Positions 8,590 through 17,252 of a stretch of DNA of 64,000 nucleotides are shown piece by piece; position 1 is the first letter of the stretch; the number at the start of each line of letters is the position of its first letter. The DNA comes from JAGLOK01 sp963676355 (GTDB lineage: Bacteria > Bacillota > Clostridia > Christensenellales > UMGS416): contig OY781093.1 of NCBI GenBank assembly GCA_963676355.1, positions 2,852,001 to 2,916,000 of the forward strand, given 5' to 3'. Made by a program: the position numbers and the translations under genes. Under the pieces are notes generated by a model that worked only from the letters and a program-made list of their open reading frames with translations, did not search any database and had not been told where the DNA came from.

Positions 8590-9164
8590 TGAAGATACTT
8601 CTTATTCGTCACGGACAAACAATAGCAAACGCCGAAAAAAAATATCTGGGGAGAGGACATTCCCCTTTTACCGCTCTTGGCCTTGAGCAAAATGCGGATG
8701 CCTTATCGAAGCTAGGACAAAAAGATATAGATATGATTTATTCCAGCCCTTCTGATAGATGCATGTCGTCCGCCAATGAATTTGCGGCCTTTAAAAAAAA
8801 GCAAGTGATATTAGACGCCCGGCTTTCAGAAATTGACTTTGGCAGATTTGAAGGGCTCACATGGCAGAAAGCAGAAAAAGACTACCCAACTGAATTTAAA
8901 GCATTCTGCGAAGCCCCCCAAAATTATTCGTTCCCTGAAGGCGAATCTCAAAAAGAATTGGATGAACGTACTCTTTCTTTTATAGAAGAAATAAAATCTA
9001 ATTCGCATGAAAATATAGCCGTGTTTTCCCATGGCGGTACTATAATGTCCATACTTAGCCATCTTTTAGAAATAGAAGCGCATCAAAAGTGGCGATTTAA
9101 AATTACACATGGCTCCGTTAGTCTTATCGAAATTAAAGACGGCTATGCCTGTCTTGTATTATAG
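8589..9164 (+). CDS. cobC: CobC, alpha-ribazole-5'-phosphate phosphatase (histidine phosphatase family)
   Basis: A 191-residue histidine phosphatase. The N-terminal LLIRHGQT (His near residue 8) gives the phosphohistidine intermediate. The second conserved histidine is in AVFSHGGT near residue 143, and RLSEIDFGRFEG has the acid region. The fold is shared with phosphoglycerate mutases, but position right after cobS, with a 1-base overlap, points to CobC, which removes the phosphate from alpha-ribazole phosphate or cobalamin phosphate. The next gene looks like a kinase for the same nucleoside, so the pair would allow both directions. Confidence 0.85.
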   Translation: MKILLIRHGQTIANAEKKYLGRGHSPFTALGLEQNADALSKLGQKDIDMIYSSPSDRCMSSANEFAAFKKKQVILDARLSEIDFGRFEGLTWQKAEKDYPTEFKAFCEAPQNYSFPEGESQKELDERTLSFIEEIKSNSHENIAVFSHGGTIMSILSHLLEIEAHQKWRFKITHGSVSLIEIKDGYACLVL

Positions 9165-9171
9165 GAGAAAT

Positions 9172-9906
9172 ATGATACGCAAATTCCGCGATATATCTAT
9201 TATAGAATTAGACGGCAAGACAATTACTATCGCCTGCGACTGCTGCTCAGGCGTTGGTCAGCTATGTGATGATTTGGTCGAAGCCTCAGGCTACATCACA
9301 GGTTATAGGACGGCTTTTGTAGCACTGGCCGAAACATTGTCTTTAAGTGCCCAACCCATACATCTTAGCAATACCCTCTCGGTTCCAATGGATAGCTATG
9401 GCAAAGAAATACTCCGCGGTATAAAAAAAGCTGCCCATGAAGCCGGCTTATCCGGAAGCAATGCAATAACCGGAAGCACTGAAGATAACTTCAAGGTACA
9501 CGTCACTTCTTTGGGAGTGACCGTCACGGGAGAGCTTAATCATCCGCTCCCCCATAAGATTTCATCTGAATGCAAAGTATATCTTGCCGGGCTGCCCAAA
9601 TCGGGCTCTGATGTTTTAGAATATTCAAATCAAATACTAAATTTCGAGTCTATAAAAAAAATAAAGTCCTTGAACAGCGTCTACGATTTCATACCTGTGG
9701 GTTCAAAAGGAATAAATTATGAATTGGGATTGATTGAAGAGACTCTCGCCGCAAACTTCAAGAGAACTGGCAACCTTGATATAGATTTCACTTCTTCAGC
9801 GGGTCCTGCCACCTGTGCAATATTTGCCACGCAGGATATTCCGAATAGTATACAAAGCGAAATAGATATCCCGATTACGCAAATAGGCGTGCTAAAGCCA
9901 AAATAA
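9172..9906 (+). CDS. cblS: Alpha-ribazole kinase candidate CblS (PurM/ThiL-like, AIR-synthase superfamily)
   Basis: A 244-residue protein. The ATG at 9172 has AGGAG 8 bases upstream; a longer frame would overlap cobC. The N-terminal half resembles AIR-synthase/ThiL-type ATP-binding enzymes: ITIACDCCSGVGQLCDDLV, then YRTAFVALAETLSLSAQPIH, then a later TSLGVTVTGEL strand. CblS of Geobacillus and Listeria belongs to this superfamily and phosphorylates alpha-ribazole during salvage. It follows cobC and precedes a B12-riboswitch-controlled S-component gene, the known cblS-cblT pairing. The assignment is by context and fold, not by a specific catalytic signature. Confidence 0.72.
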   Translation: MIRKFRDISIIELDGKTITIACDCCSGVGQLCDDLVEASGYITGYRTAFVALAETLSLSAQPIHLSNTLSVPMDSYGKEILRGIKKAAHEAGLSGSNAITGSTEDNFKVHVTSLGVTVTGELNHPLPHKISSECKVYLAGLPKSGSDVLEYSNQILNFESIKKIKSLNSVYDFIPVGSKGINYELGLIEETLAANFKRTGNLDIDFTSSAGPATCAIFATQDIPNSIQSEIDIPITQIGVLKPK

Positions 9907-9977
9907 ATAATAAAAAAGTTTAAAAATTACTATTCAAACATAGCTTGTAATGATATTATTTTATAAAATGAATGCAT

Positions 9978-10134
9978 AAAAAGGTGCCCGTATACGGGAT
10001 AATAGGGAATGAAGTGTAAATCTTCAACGGTCCCGCCGCTGTAAGTGCCGAATATCGGAAAATATGCCACTGAGCTACTCGGGAAGGCTTTCGATATTGG
10101 AATCGTCACGAGTCAGAAGACCTGCCTTTTTAGG
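9978..10134 (+). promoter_or_regulatory. Cobalamin riboswitch upstream of cblT
   Basis: All conserved boxes occur in order: AAAGGTGCCCG near 9980, AATAGGGAATGAAGTG near 10001, GGTCCCGCCGCTGTAAGTG near 10029, GCCACTGAGC near 10066, CGGGAAGGC near 10080 and GAGTCAGAAGACCTGCC near 10110. This is a full-length B12 riboswitch with the AdoCbl-type peripheral arm. It sits between cblS and the S-component gene, so import of a cobalamin building block is under B12 feedback separate from the cobU operon. Confidence 0.95.
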
Positions 10135-10158
10135 TGACATACATATAGGGTTATGGAA

Positions 10159-10204
10159 AAGTCCTTGTGAGCTTATTTGCTATGCTCACAAGGGCTTAAT
10201 TTTA
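10159..10204 (+). terminator. Intrinsic terminator after the second cobalamin riboswitch
   Basis: AAGTCCTTGTGAGC pairs with GCTCACAAGGGCTT around an 11-base loop, followed by the T-rich AATTTTATTT. It is directly before the GGAGG ribosome site of cblT, so it is the likely OFF state of the riboswitch. Confidence 0.85.
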
Positions 10205-10218
10205 TTTCGGAGGAAACT

Positions 10219-10710
10219 ATGCAAAACAAACTTAGCGTTAAAAAGACCGTACTTTGTGCGATGTTTATCGCGTTGTCCGTTATAGGAGCATTTATCAAAC
10301 CATTCGGTAATTCAATAGCGTTTGATTCTATGCCCGCATTTTTAACGGCTTCCATGATGGGGCCAATATTCGGCGCTATAGTGGGGTTACTGGGGCATGT
10401 TATTTCAGCCTCTATTTCAGGATTCCCTTTAAGCTTGGGAATACATGTAATTATCGCAGTCGAAATGGCGCTCGTTATGCTCTCATATGGATTTTTATGC
10501 AAAAAAATAGGCATTATATTTTCGGCAGTTATAGCCGTTATACTAAACGGCGTCGCAGCGACAGCGGTTTTTATATTTATACCGGGTATGGAAATGCCAT
10601 TTTTCCTCGCTATGGTCGGGCCGCTTACTGTTGTGTCGGCTATAAATACAGCGCTGGCTGTTTCAGTTCATTTTGCACTAAGCAAAGTGTATAAAAAATC
10701 CCTGCTTTAA
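10219..10710 (+). CDS. cblT: ECF transporter S component, alpha-ribazole transporter candidate (CblT)
   Basis: A 163-residue membrane protein with about six hydrophobic segments, the size and pattern of ECF substrate-binding (S) components. The N-terminus KLSVKKTVLCAMFIALSVIG has the alanine-rich helix-1 motif used to contact the T component. The ATG at 10219 follows GGAGG by six bases. The B12 riboswitch upstream and the CblS-like kinase before it match the alpha-ribazole salvage pair CblT/CblS known from Gram-positives. A cobalamin or cobinamide substrate (CbrT-like) is the main alternative. It must share an ECF module, as none is adjacent. Confidence 0.75.
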   Translation: MQNKLSVKKTVLCAMFIALSVIGAFIKPFGNSIAFDSMPAFLTASMMGPIFGAIVGLLGHVISASISGFPLSLGIHVIIAVEMALVMLSYGFLCKKIGIIFSAVIAVILNGVAATAVFIFIPGMEMPFFLAMVGPLTVVSAINTALAVSVHFALSKVYKKSLL

Positions 10711-10848
10711 TCTACTATTTTTTTATAGCTTATTATTAAATATATGCTTGTCTTCATAGATTTAGATAATATTTGTAATATGATATTATAAAGTAAGCAA
10801 TAAATAGAAATAAATCCAGTTTTTTTAGATTCGCAGGACTATTGACCT

Positions 10849-11682
10849 GACTCGGGAAATACAACCGACCTGAAAGTGATTTTTTGCAGCATTTATTTAA
10901 ATTTGTTTGTATAGCCGCTAGCGCCGGTGGCTTGTAACCCAGTGAACTATGAGGCCTTACTGTATTGTACTCTTTTCTCCATCGTTCAATCAAAATTCTT
11001 GCTTCAAATATATTATCAAATATTTCACCGTTTAACAATTCATCACGCATCCTGCCATTGAATCATTCAACATAACCGTTCTCCCAAGGGCTGCCCGGCT
11101 CTATGTATGTTGTGTTTATTTCAAGATTATTTAGCCATTTTCTTAGATTATTTGCAGTAAATTCACTGCCATTGTCACTCCTTAAATATTCAGGCGTTCC
11201 GTACTGAATAAATATATTTGTTAATTGTTCCTATATGTTTTTCCAGCGTATATGTCTGGCTGTAAAACAACACAGGCATTCCCTGATATACTCATCAATG
11301 ATATTTAATATTCTGAAAGCTTTTCCGTCACTTCTTCTATCGTGAACCATGTCATAGCTATATACATGACCTTTATATTCGAGCCTTAAGCGAAGGCGTT
11401 ATCCATCATTCAGCTATAGCCTTCTGCGCTTTTTCTGTTTCTTTTTAAGTCCTTGTTCTCGCCATATTCGTTCCACGCGTTTATGATTTACATGCATTCC
11501 AAGCCTTTTAGAAGGCCTGTAATCATCTTCGGACTATAACCGCCGTATTGGTTCGCTAATTCTATAATTTTATGTGTTAAAGCGTCTTCATCAGGCAATC
11601 GTTTTATTTTATATCGCTGCGTGTTCCTGGGTTGTCCTATTGCCCAGCAAGCTCTTCTTTCAGATATATTATGTTTCTCCAT
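10849..11682 (-). pseudogene. IS3-family transposase OrfB, broken by stops and frameshifts
   Basis: The N-terminal part (about 11488-11682) has the HNISERRACWAIGQPR motif. The rve-type core continues in other frames: YDMVHDRRSDGKAFRILN has the first catalytic aspartate region, and YLRSDNGSEF the second. In-frame stops lie at 11231-11233 (TAG) and 11063-11065, where GYVE is followed by TGA instead of the usual serine codon. The C-terminal NTVRPHSSLGYKPP is intact. The last frame runs past the element end because the normal stop is lost. Confidence 0.85.
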
Positions 11683-11717
11683 AGCTGCTTTTACATAATA
11701 TCTGCGCTTGTCCGGGC

Positions 11718-11969
11718 TTACAAGTTTCCCGATGATATATCATTAAAAATCGCTATATCTAATGCCTGATTTTCTTTTTCAAGTTCCTGAAGCCGTTTCA
11801 CTTGATCTACTTGCATCCCGCCATATTCTTTTCTCCAGCGGTAGTATGTTTGTTCTGTTACATCTATATGTTTTACTGCTTGTATTAATGTCTGACCTTG
11901 CCCGATTAGTATTTCTACTTCTCGTATCATCCCTATGATTTGCTCTGCTGTGAATCTTTTTCTTGCCAT
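11718..11969 (-). pseudogene. IS3-family transposase OrfA, probably decayed
   Basis: An 83-residue frame beginning MARKRFTAEQIIGMIREVE with helix-turn-helix sequence VTEQTYYRWRKEYGG, typical of OrfA of the IS407/IS1222-like IS3 group. The leucine-zipper tail LQELEKENQALDIAIF ends abruptly where the normal protein continues into the frameshift overlap. Its partner orfB is clearly broken, so the unit is unlikely to move on its own. Confidence 0.75.
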
Positions 11970-12208
11970 TTCTGTGCTCCTTGTTTTTTTTATTATTTCA
12001 CACAGTTTTTCGGCTAATCCTAATTAATTTATTGGCACCTTTTTCGGGGGTTCGGTCAAATCTGATTCCTATGCAGCTTATTATTACTTTACTGATTATC
12101 ATCACAGCAAAATAATTGTCGTCCTATGTTATTAACTAATTCCATTGTTAATATTCAATATACGTCAACAACTTATTTAAATTGAACAACAATATGACTT
12201 AATATATT

Positions 12209-12239
12209 AAAAAAGGCGAGCACAAAACCAAGGCCCGCC
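12209..12239 (-). terminator. Terminator of the ABC exporter operon
   Basis: On the minus strand GGCGGGC, an 11-base loop and GCTCGCC pair, followed by six T. It lies 19 bases past the stop of the last ABC gene. Confidence 0.85.
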
Positions 12240-12257
12240 TTCTTATAGAAAATACTT

Positions 12258-13985
12258 TTACTGATACTGCCTTTTAAGCATCATAGAAAATATACCTTCT
12301 TTCTTTTTTAAGTCCTGTGGTTTACCCGTTTCAGCTATGCGTCCATTCTTTATGACGACTATTTTGTCAGCTCCCGACACCGTTCTCATGCGGTGTGCGA
12401 TTATTAAAACAGTCTTGTCTTTTATAAGCTCACTGAGCGCACTTTGTATTTTGCTTTCGTTTTCTGCGTCAAGCGACGCCGTTGCTTCATCCAGCAGTAT
12501 AATAGGCGCATCTTTAAGCATTGCTCGGGCAATGGATATACGCTGCCTTTCACCTCCGGATAATTTTTCTCCATTTTCTCCAATCAAAGTATCATAACCT
12601 TGAGGCAGCATCCTTACAAAATCATCACATTGGGCCAGATGCGCCGCTTTTATGACCTCACTATCCGAAGCGTCTTTTTTCCCCAACCTTATGTTTTCCA
12701 TTACGCTTGAATTAAAAAGCGCAACATCCTGAAAGACGATTGAAAAATTGTGCAGCAATGTTTCAGGATCTACTTTTGAGATATCTTCTCCGCCCAAAGT
12801 AATTGTGCCGCCGTCTATATCCCAAAAACGCGCAGAAAGTTTCGCCACTGTACTTTTTCCGCCTCCGGAAGGCCCTACAAGCGCGGTTACTTCTCCCTGC
12901 TTTGCACTAAAGCTCACATCCTTCAATGTTTGTACACCATCCTGGTAAGAGAAATCAACATTTTTAAATTGGATATCGAAGTTTTTCGGCCTGAATTCAG
13001 TCGTTCCCTCCTGCCGCGGCATTTCATCCATTTCCTTCATGCGTTTTATACGTACTTTGAGGAACAAAAGTGCAGCAAAGTTATTCATTACTTCCATTAT
13101 GGGATTATACACCCTTGCTGCAATCACAAGAAAAACAAGATAGGTAAAAATATCAATTGAGCCTTTTGATAAAAAGTAAGCTCCGGTCAATATGACGCTG
13201 GGAAGGCCCAGTTTTAAAATAACATGCGAAAAGTTAACTAATGCCCCTATCACTAAATCTCCCTTAATCAAAAGCTTTTCATAACCGTCCAACTTCGAAT
13301 TAAGTTCGCCTGAGAAGTCTTTTTCCCTATTATACGATTTTAATTCATATACCGAATCAAGTCCTTCCTGAATATTATCGGAGATATCTCTCTTTTTGTA
13401 ATAGCCTTCGGTATGCATTTTGCTTTGCAGCTTTCTTGAAAGATAAAATACGAGTACTGCAACAGGCACTACCCAAAATACCGCAATAGACAGTTTCCAA
13501 TTAAATATAAACATCATTATGCTTATTATTAGAATATCAAATGCCGCTGCATAAATCTGCGGTACAGCATGTGAGAAAAGCTGTTCTATCTGAGTTGCAT
13601 CTTCCATTATTGTGGAGCTCAAATCAGCAACATCTTTTTTCCCGAAAAACGCCAGCGGCAACTTCCGCAAAGTTTCAGCAAGACTTATCCTTCTGCGTGC
13701 GCTTTCTTCATATATTTTTGTATAAGCCGAGTTATATTGAAAATATGCTATGACAAACATTATCACAAAGAATATAACCGACATTACGGCGTAATATAAT
13801 GCTCCGCTTCCCAGAACTTGCGAAGAACCAAGCAATACGCTTAAGCGTTCGTTTAAAAACTTAAAGCCAAGTATAACAGGAAGCATAAAGCTAATATCCA
13901 TCAATATAGTCCATATAATTGAGTGCAATAGGTCTTTTGCGCCTTTTGGTGACATAGCATATTTATTTTGAAAGTATTTAAGCAT
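12258..13985 (-). CDS. Heterodimeric ABC exporter half-transporter (MsbA/IrtB-like), second subunit
   Basis: A 575-residue protein with an N-terminal six-helix exporter domain (to about residue 310) and a C-terminal ATPase. Walker A is GPSGGGKST, the signature LSGGERQR, Walker B IILLDEATAS and the H-loop is in IIAHRM. The catalytic glutamate is present. The ATG at 13985 was chosen because AGGAG lies 7 bases upstream and the preceding gene stops at 13987; the longer frame lies inside that gene. It pairs with the 13987 gene, as in drug, lipid or siderophore (YbtPQ/IrtAB-type) exchangers. The substrate is unknown. Confidence 0.85.
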   Translation of the reverse strand: MLKYFQNKYAMSPKGAKDLLHSIIWTILMDISFMLPVILGFKFLNERLSVLLGSSQVLGSGALYYAVMSVIFFVIMFVIAYFQYNSAYTKIYEESARRRISLAETLRKLPLAFFGKKDVADLSSTIMEDATQIEQLFSHAVPQIYAAAFDILIISIMMFIFNWKLSIAVFWVVPVAVLVFYLSRKLQSKMHTEGYYKKRDISDNIQEGLDSVYELKSYNREKDFSGELNSKLDGYEKLLIKGDLVIGALVNFSHVILKLGLPSVILTGAYFLSKGSIDIFTYLVFLVIAARVYNPIMEVMNNFAALLFLKVRIKRMKEMDEMPRQEGTTEFRPKNFDIQFKNVDFSYQDGVQTLKDVSFSAKQGEVTALVGPSGGGKSTVAKLSARFWDIDGGTITLGGEDISKVDPETLLHNFSIVFQDVALFNSSVMENIRLGKKDASDSEVIKAAHLAQCDDFVRMLPQGYDTLIGENGEKLSGGERQRISIARAMLKDAPIILLDEATASLDAENESKIQSALSELIKDKTVLIIAHRMRTVSGADKIVVIKNGRIAETGKPQDLKKKEGIFSMMLKRQYQ

Positions 13986-13986
13986 T

Positions 13987-15786
13987 TTAAGCTCCTTTTT
14001 CTGTATTGATTTTTGCGGAAATCTTCCATGCGATAGATTTCTGATATTCATCCCACATAGATTTATATATACCGCCTTTTCCAAGCAGTTCCTCGTGTGT
14101 GCCTTCTTCAGCAATTTTTCCACTTTCTATCACGAGAATCTTATCAACATCCTGTACGCTGGTAAGGCGATGGGCTATCATAAGAGTAGTTTTCCCACGG
14201 CTTAGTTCTTTTAGCGCTTTTTGTATAAGATGCTCATTTTCGGGATCGGCAAATGCTGTAGCCTCATCCAAAAGTACTATGGGCGCATTCTTAACTATGG
14301 CTCTTGCAAGCGCTATCCTCTGCTGCTCGCCCCCCGAAAGATATGTTCCTTTTGAACCCATCACGGTATCAATACCGTCGGTCAAATTATCTATTATATT
14401 CCTAGACTGTGAAAACTCTATCGCTTTGCTTATCTCCTCTTGTGTGACACCTTTTTTCCCAAATACGATATTATCCTTGAGCGTTCCTTTAAAAAGCTTT
14501 GTGCTTTGAAAAACAAATGATATATTGTCCATAAGCTGCTCTTTGGGTATTTCTTTTACATTTATCCCGTCTAGTAAAACTTCACCTTCATCCGCATCCC
14601 AAAACCGTGTCGCCAGCCGCGCGATTGTCGTTTTTCCTCCTCCGGAAGCACCTACGAGCGCAATCGTTTCCCCTTCGTTTAGCTTGAAGCTTATTTTGTC
14701 TATCGCACGCGTGTCGCTTCCTTCATATGAAAAGACTACATCCTTAAATTCCAAAGTATGATTTGTAATTTTCTTTTCGCTTTGAGCCCATTTCATCTCC
14801 GGGTAATCCAAAATATTGTCCACCCTGTCTATTGCCTGCTTGGCTATCATTGAGTTTTGCCTAAAATACATAGATTTCATGAGCAGCATAGTAAATATCG
14901 GCGATATAAGAAGGTAGAAAATAAAATCAGCAAGCACAATTGGTATTGCCTCTGCCCTTCCGATAAGCATTATGGCTGCAGGAATCAAAAAGAATGCAGC
15001 AGATTGCATTATCGCAGTATAAAAAGACATAGGTTTGCGCCACAATACTGTATATGCATGCACCATTTCTTTATATCTTATTATGCTGTCATAAAAGCGT
15101 TTAAATGAAAATATAGTTTGTCCGAATGTTTTAACCACCGGAATACCACGGATATATTCCACTGATTCCGAGCTCATCTCCTCAAGAGAATCAAAATATC
15201 TTTGCTGAAATCTTTTGCCTTTGGAACTGGTCATAAAGTTCATGGTAATAAACCCTAAAATTATAGGTATAAGAGAAGCTAGCCCCATTCTCCAATCGAT
15301 TGAAAAAATAAGCACGACAAGAATGATGGGAGATATGATGCTGCCTGCTAAATCAGGAAGCTGGTGCGCTAAAAATGTATGAGTTGTTCCTGCTCCGTCG
15401 CATATTATCTTACGTATTTTACCGCTGGAATGCTTATCAAAAAATCCAAGCGGCATTGACATTATTTTCTTCATCCCCTTTTTTTGCATACCGACTTCTA
15501 CTCGAAAAGCCGCCAAATGCGAGCTCATAAGTGCGCCAAAATATATTATAACCGCAGCTATTGCAACAAAAAAGGCGAGCCAAGCATAATAACCGATTCT
15601 TGAGCTATCAAAGGACTGTGGATTTCCTAAAATTTCTCGAGCTATATACCATATAAGAACAAATGGTATAACATTTAGCGCCGCCGATATCCCCGACAAT
15701 ATAAGGGACAGAGGCAAAAACACTTTCTTCTTGCCCATGTAGGGTATAAATCTTTTTAGTACATAAACTTTTTTCTCTTTTGGCAT
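13987..15786 (-). CDS. Heterodimeric ABC exporter half-transporter, first subunit
   Basis: A 599-residue half-transporter: membrane helices from about residue 20 to 320, then an ATPase domain with Walker A GASGGGKTT, signature LSGGEQQR, Walker B IVLLDEATAF and H-loop in IAHRLTS. All catalytic residues appear intact. GGAGG lies upstream of the ATG. It is one base from its partner, so the two form a heterodimer. MGLASLIPI and the HSSGKIRKIICDGA segment, an intracellular coupling loop, are like the IrtA/YbtP class. Export of a small amphiphile is inferred only from family and neighbours. Confidence 0.85.
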   Translation of the reverse strand: MPKEKKVYVLKRFIPYMGKKKVFLPLSLILSGISAALNVIPFVLIWYIAREILGNPQSFDSSRIGYYAWLAFFVAIAAVIIYFGALMSSHLAAFRVEVGMQKKGMKKIMSMPLGFFDKHSSGKIRKIICDGAGTTHTFLAHQLPDLAGSIISPIILVVLIFSIDWRMGLASLIPIILGFITMNFMTSSKGKRFQQRYFDSLEEMSSESVEYIRGIPVVKTFGQTIFSFKRFYDSIIRYKEMVHAYTVLWRKPMSFYTAIMQSAAFFLIPAAIMLIGRAEAIPIVLADFIFYLLISPIFTMLLMKSMYFRQNSMIAKQAIDRVDNILDYPEMKWAQSEKKITNHTLEFKDVVFSYEGSDTRAIDKISFKLNEGETIALVGASGGGKTTIARLATRFWDADEGEVLLDGINVKEIPKEQLMDNISFVFQSTKLFKGTLKDNIVFGKKGVTQEEISKAIEFSQSRNIIDNLTDGIDTVMGSKGTYLSGGEQQRIALARAIVKNAPIVLLDEATAFADPENEHLIQKALKELSRGKTTLMIAHRLTSVQDVDKILVIESGKIAEEGTHEELLGKGGIYKSMWDEYQKSIAWKISAKINTEKGA

Positions 15787-15938
15787 TTTTTGCCCTCCTG
15801 TTATTTTTCCATCAACAAAGTTGTTTTTGGATGTCTTTATAATGAATTTTTCTATAACTTCCCTCGAAAAATACGGTTAACATATGACAAATAAATTTCA
15901 TTATTTACCTATAAAAACTACAACATTTATTACTCGTT

Positions 15939-17177
15939 TCATTCGTATTTATTATAGGCATCCACTATTATTTCATCCCATTTTTCAAGTATTGTATCCG
16001 CAATAAATGGGTCATACATTGCGCCTTTATTTCTTTTTATCTCATCTTTGCAGGCGCTAAATGTCATAGCCTGTCTATAGTGTCTATCAGTCAACATTGC
16101 ATCAATTGAATCGCACACGGCTATTATCCTGCTGCCGAAAGGTATTTGCGTACCTTGCAACTGCTGCGGATATCCATTTCCGTCCCAGCGTTCGTGATGA
16201 TGAAGCACAATTTCTGCGATTTCTAATAAGGCATTTGATTTTTTTAATATATTTGCCCCTATAATCGGATGTTGATGAATCTGCATCTTTTCCTCATCAT
16301 TAAGTGCTCCCGGTTTGGTAAGGACTTTATCAGGAATTCCTATTTTACCTATGTCATGCACATGCGCCGCAATATGTATAGTTTCTGTTTCACTTTCCCC
16401 TAATCCCAGATATCCGCAAATTTTTTCAACCATATTGCTAACCCTCAATGAATGGTCAGCCGTAAAATGATCCTTTGCGTCAAGTGCAGCTATAATGCTT
16501 GCGATTAAATCGTGATAAATCCAATACTTATCTTTTTTCACTATAGCTAAATTTGCTTCATTTATCGGCTGGGCTATAATATGCCCGAGGGGAAAAGAAG
16601 CTTTTATAATACTTTTTCTTATAATCTCAAATCCGTTTTTTTCTAAGAAACTGCAATAACTTCCTAAGCTCCATTTATGATAAGCCTTAAATCCTGTAAG
16701 TGATATCAAGTGTGATAAAACAGCAGTTTTTTTGTTTTGCGCATGAATAAACGTAGGCGCTATCAAATATCCTCCCTTTTTTATTACTCTATTTATTTCG
16801 CAAAGCACTTTTTCAGGTTCGGGCATCACATGTAAGGCATTGGCTATTATGACAATTTCAAATGTATCATTATCATAAGGAAGGAAGCGTGCATCCTGCA
16901 CAGAAAAGTCAATATTTCTCACTTTCTGTTTTTCAGCCTTCTCTTTCGCCTTCGCTATCATATCCGGAGATATATCTATAGCTGTAATGCCATTTACGCT
17001 GCTCGCTATTTCCAAAGATATTATTCCCGTACCTGTAGCTATCTCTAATACTCGCGACTCGGGAGTTACCAGATTCTTTATATCTTTTGCTATTTCTAGA
17101 TATGCTGGCATATCTTTTTTCATAAATACATCATAAGTCCCCGAAAACTTATTCCATAAAGCCGCTTCTTGTTTCAC
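15939..17177 (-). CDS. Fusion of SAM methyltransferase and HD-GYP phosphohydrolase domain
   Basis: A 412-residue two-domain protein. Residues about 1-205 form a class-I methyltransferase (motif I LEIATGTG at 44-51, acidic AIDIS at 66-70, DNDTFEIVII near 102-111). Residues about 220-400 form an HD-GYP domain: ADHS near 242, HD at 274-275 in HVHDIGKIGIP, HQHP at 301-304 and HHHERWDGNGYP at 326-337. All metal and GYP residues are present, so cyclic-di-nucleotide hydrolysis is possible. The GTG start has GGGGAG eight bases upstream. No receiver domain or membrane segment is seen. It lies between the MATE and ABC genes. Confidence 0.85.
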   Translation of the reverse strand: MKQEAALWNKFSGTYDVFMKKDMPAYLEIAKDIKNLVTPESRVLEIATGTGIISLEIASSVNGITAIDISPDMIAKAKEKAEKQKVRNIDFSVQDARFLPYDNDTFEIVIIANALHVMPEPEKVLCEINRVIKKGGYLIAPTFIHAQNKKTAVLSHLISLTGFKAYHKWSLGSYCSFLEKNGFEIIRKSIIKASFPLGHIIAQPINEANLAIVKKDKYWIYHDLIASIIAALDAKDHFTADHSLRVSNMVEKICGYLGLGESETETIHIAAHVHDIGKIGIPDKVLTKPGALNDEEKMQIHQHPIIGANILKKSNALLEIAEIVLHHHERWDGNGYPQQLQGTQIPFGSRIIAVCDSIDAMLTDRHYRQAMTFSACKDEIKRNKGAMYDPFIADTILEKWDEIIVDAYNKYE

Positions 17178-17252
17178 TCCACTTTCTCCCCTACACCATG
17201 AATTTTAAAACTTACACATATTACGCAAATACAATTCGAATAAAGCAAATTA

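Larger units (their letters stand above)
10843..12058 (-). mobile_element. Degenerate IS3-family element (IS407-like group)
   Basis: About 1.2 kb. The ends are imperfect inverted repeats: TGACCTGACTCGGGAAA at 10843 and, inverted, TGACCGAACCCCCGAAA ending at 12058, with 12 of 17 positions matching. Inside are an orfA frame and a broken orfB with stops and frame changes. No target-site duplication could be matched. Flanks are intergenic, so no obvious gene was broken by it. Confidence 0.8.

Noticed and set aside
10843..12058. Target-site duplication around the degenerate IS407-like element
   Set aside because: Flanking triplets (TAT and AAT) do not match, so no duplication is claimed.
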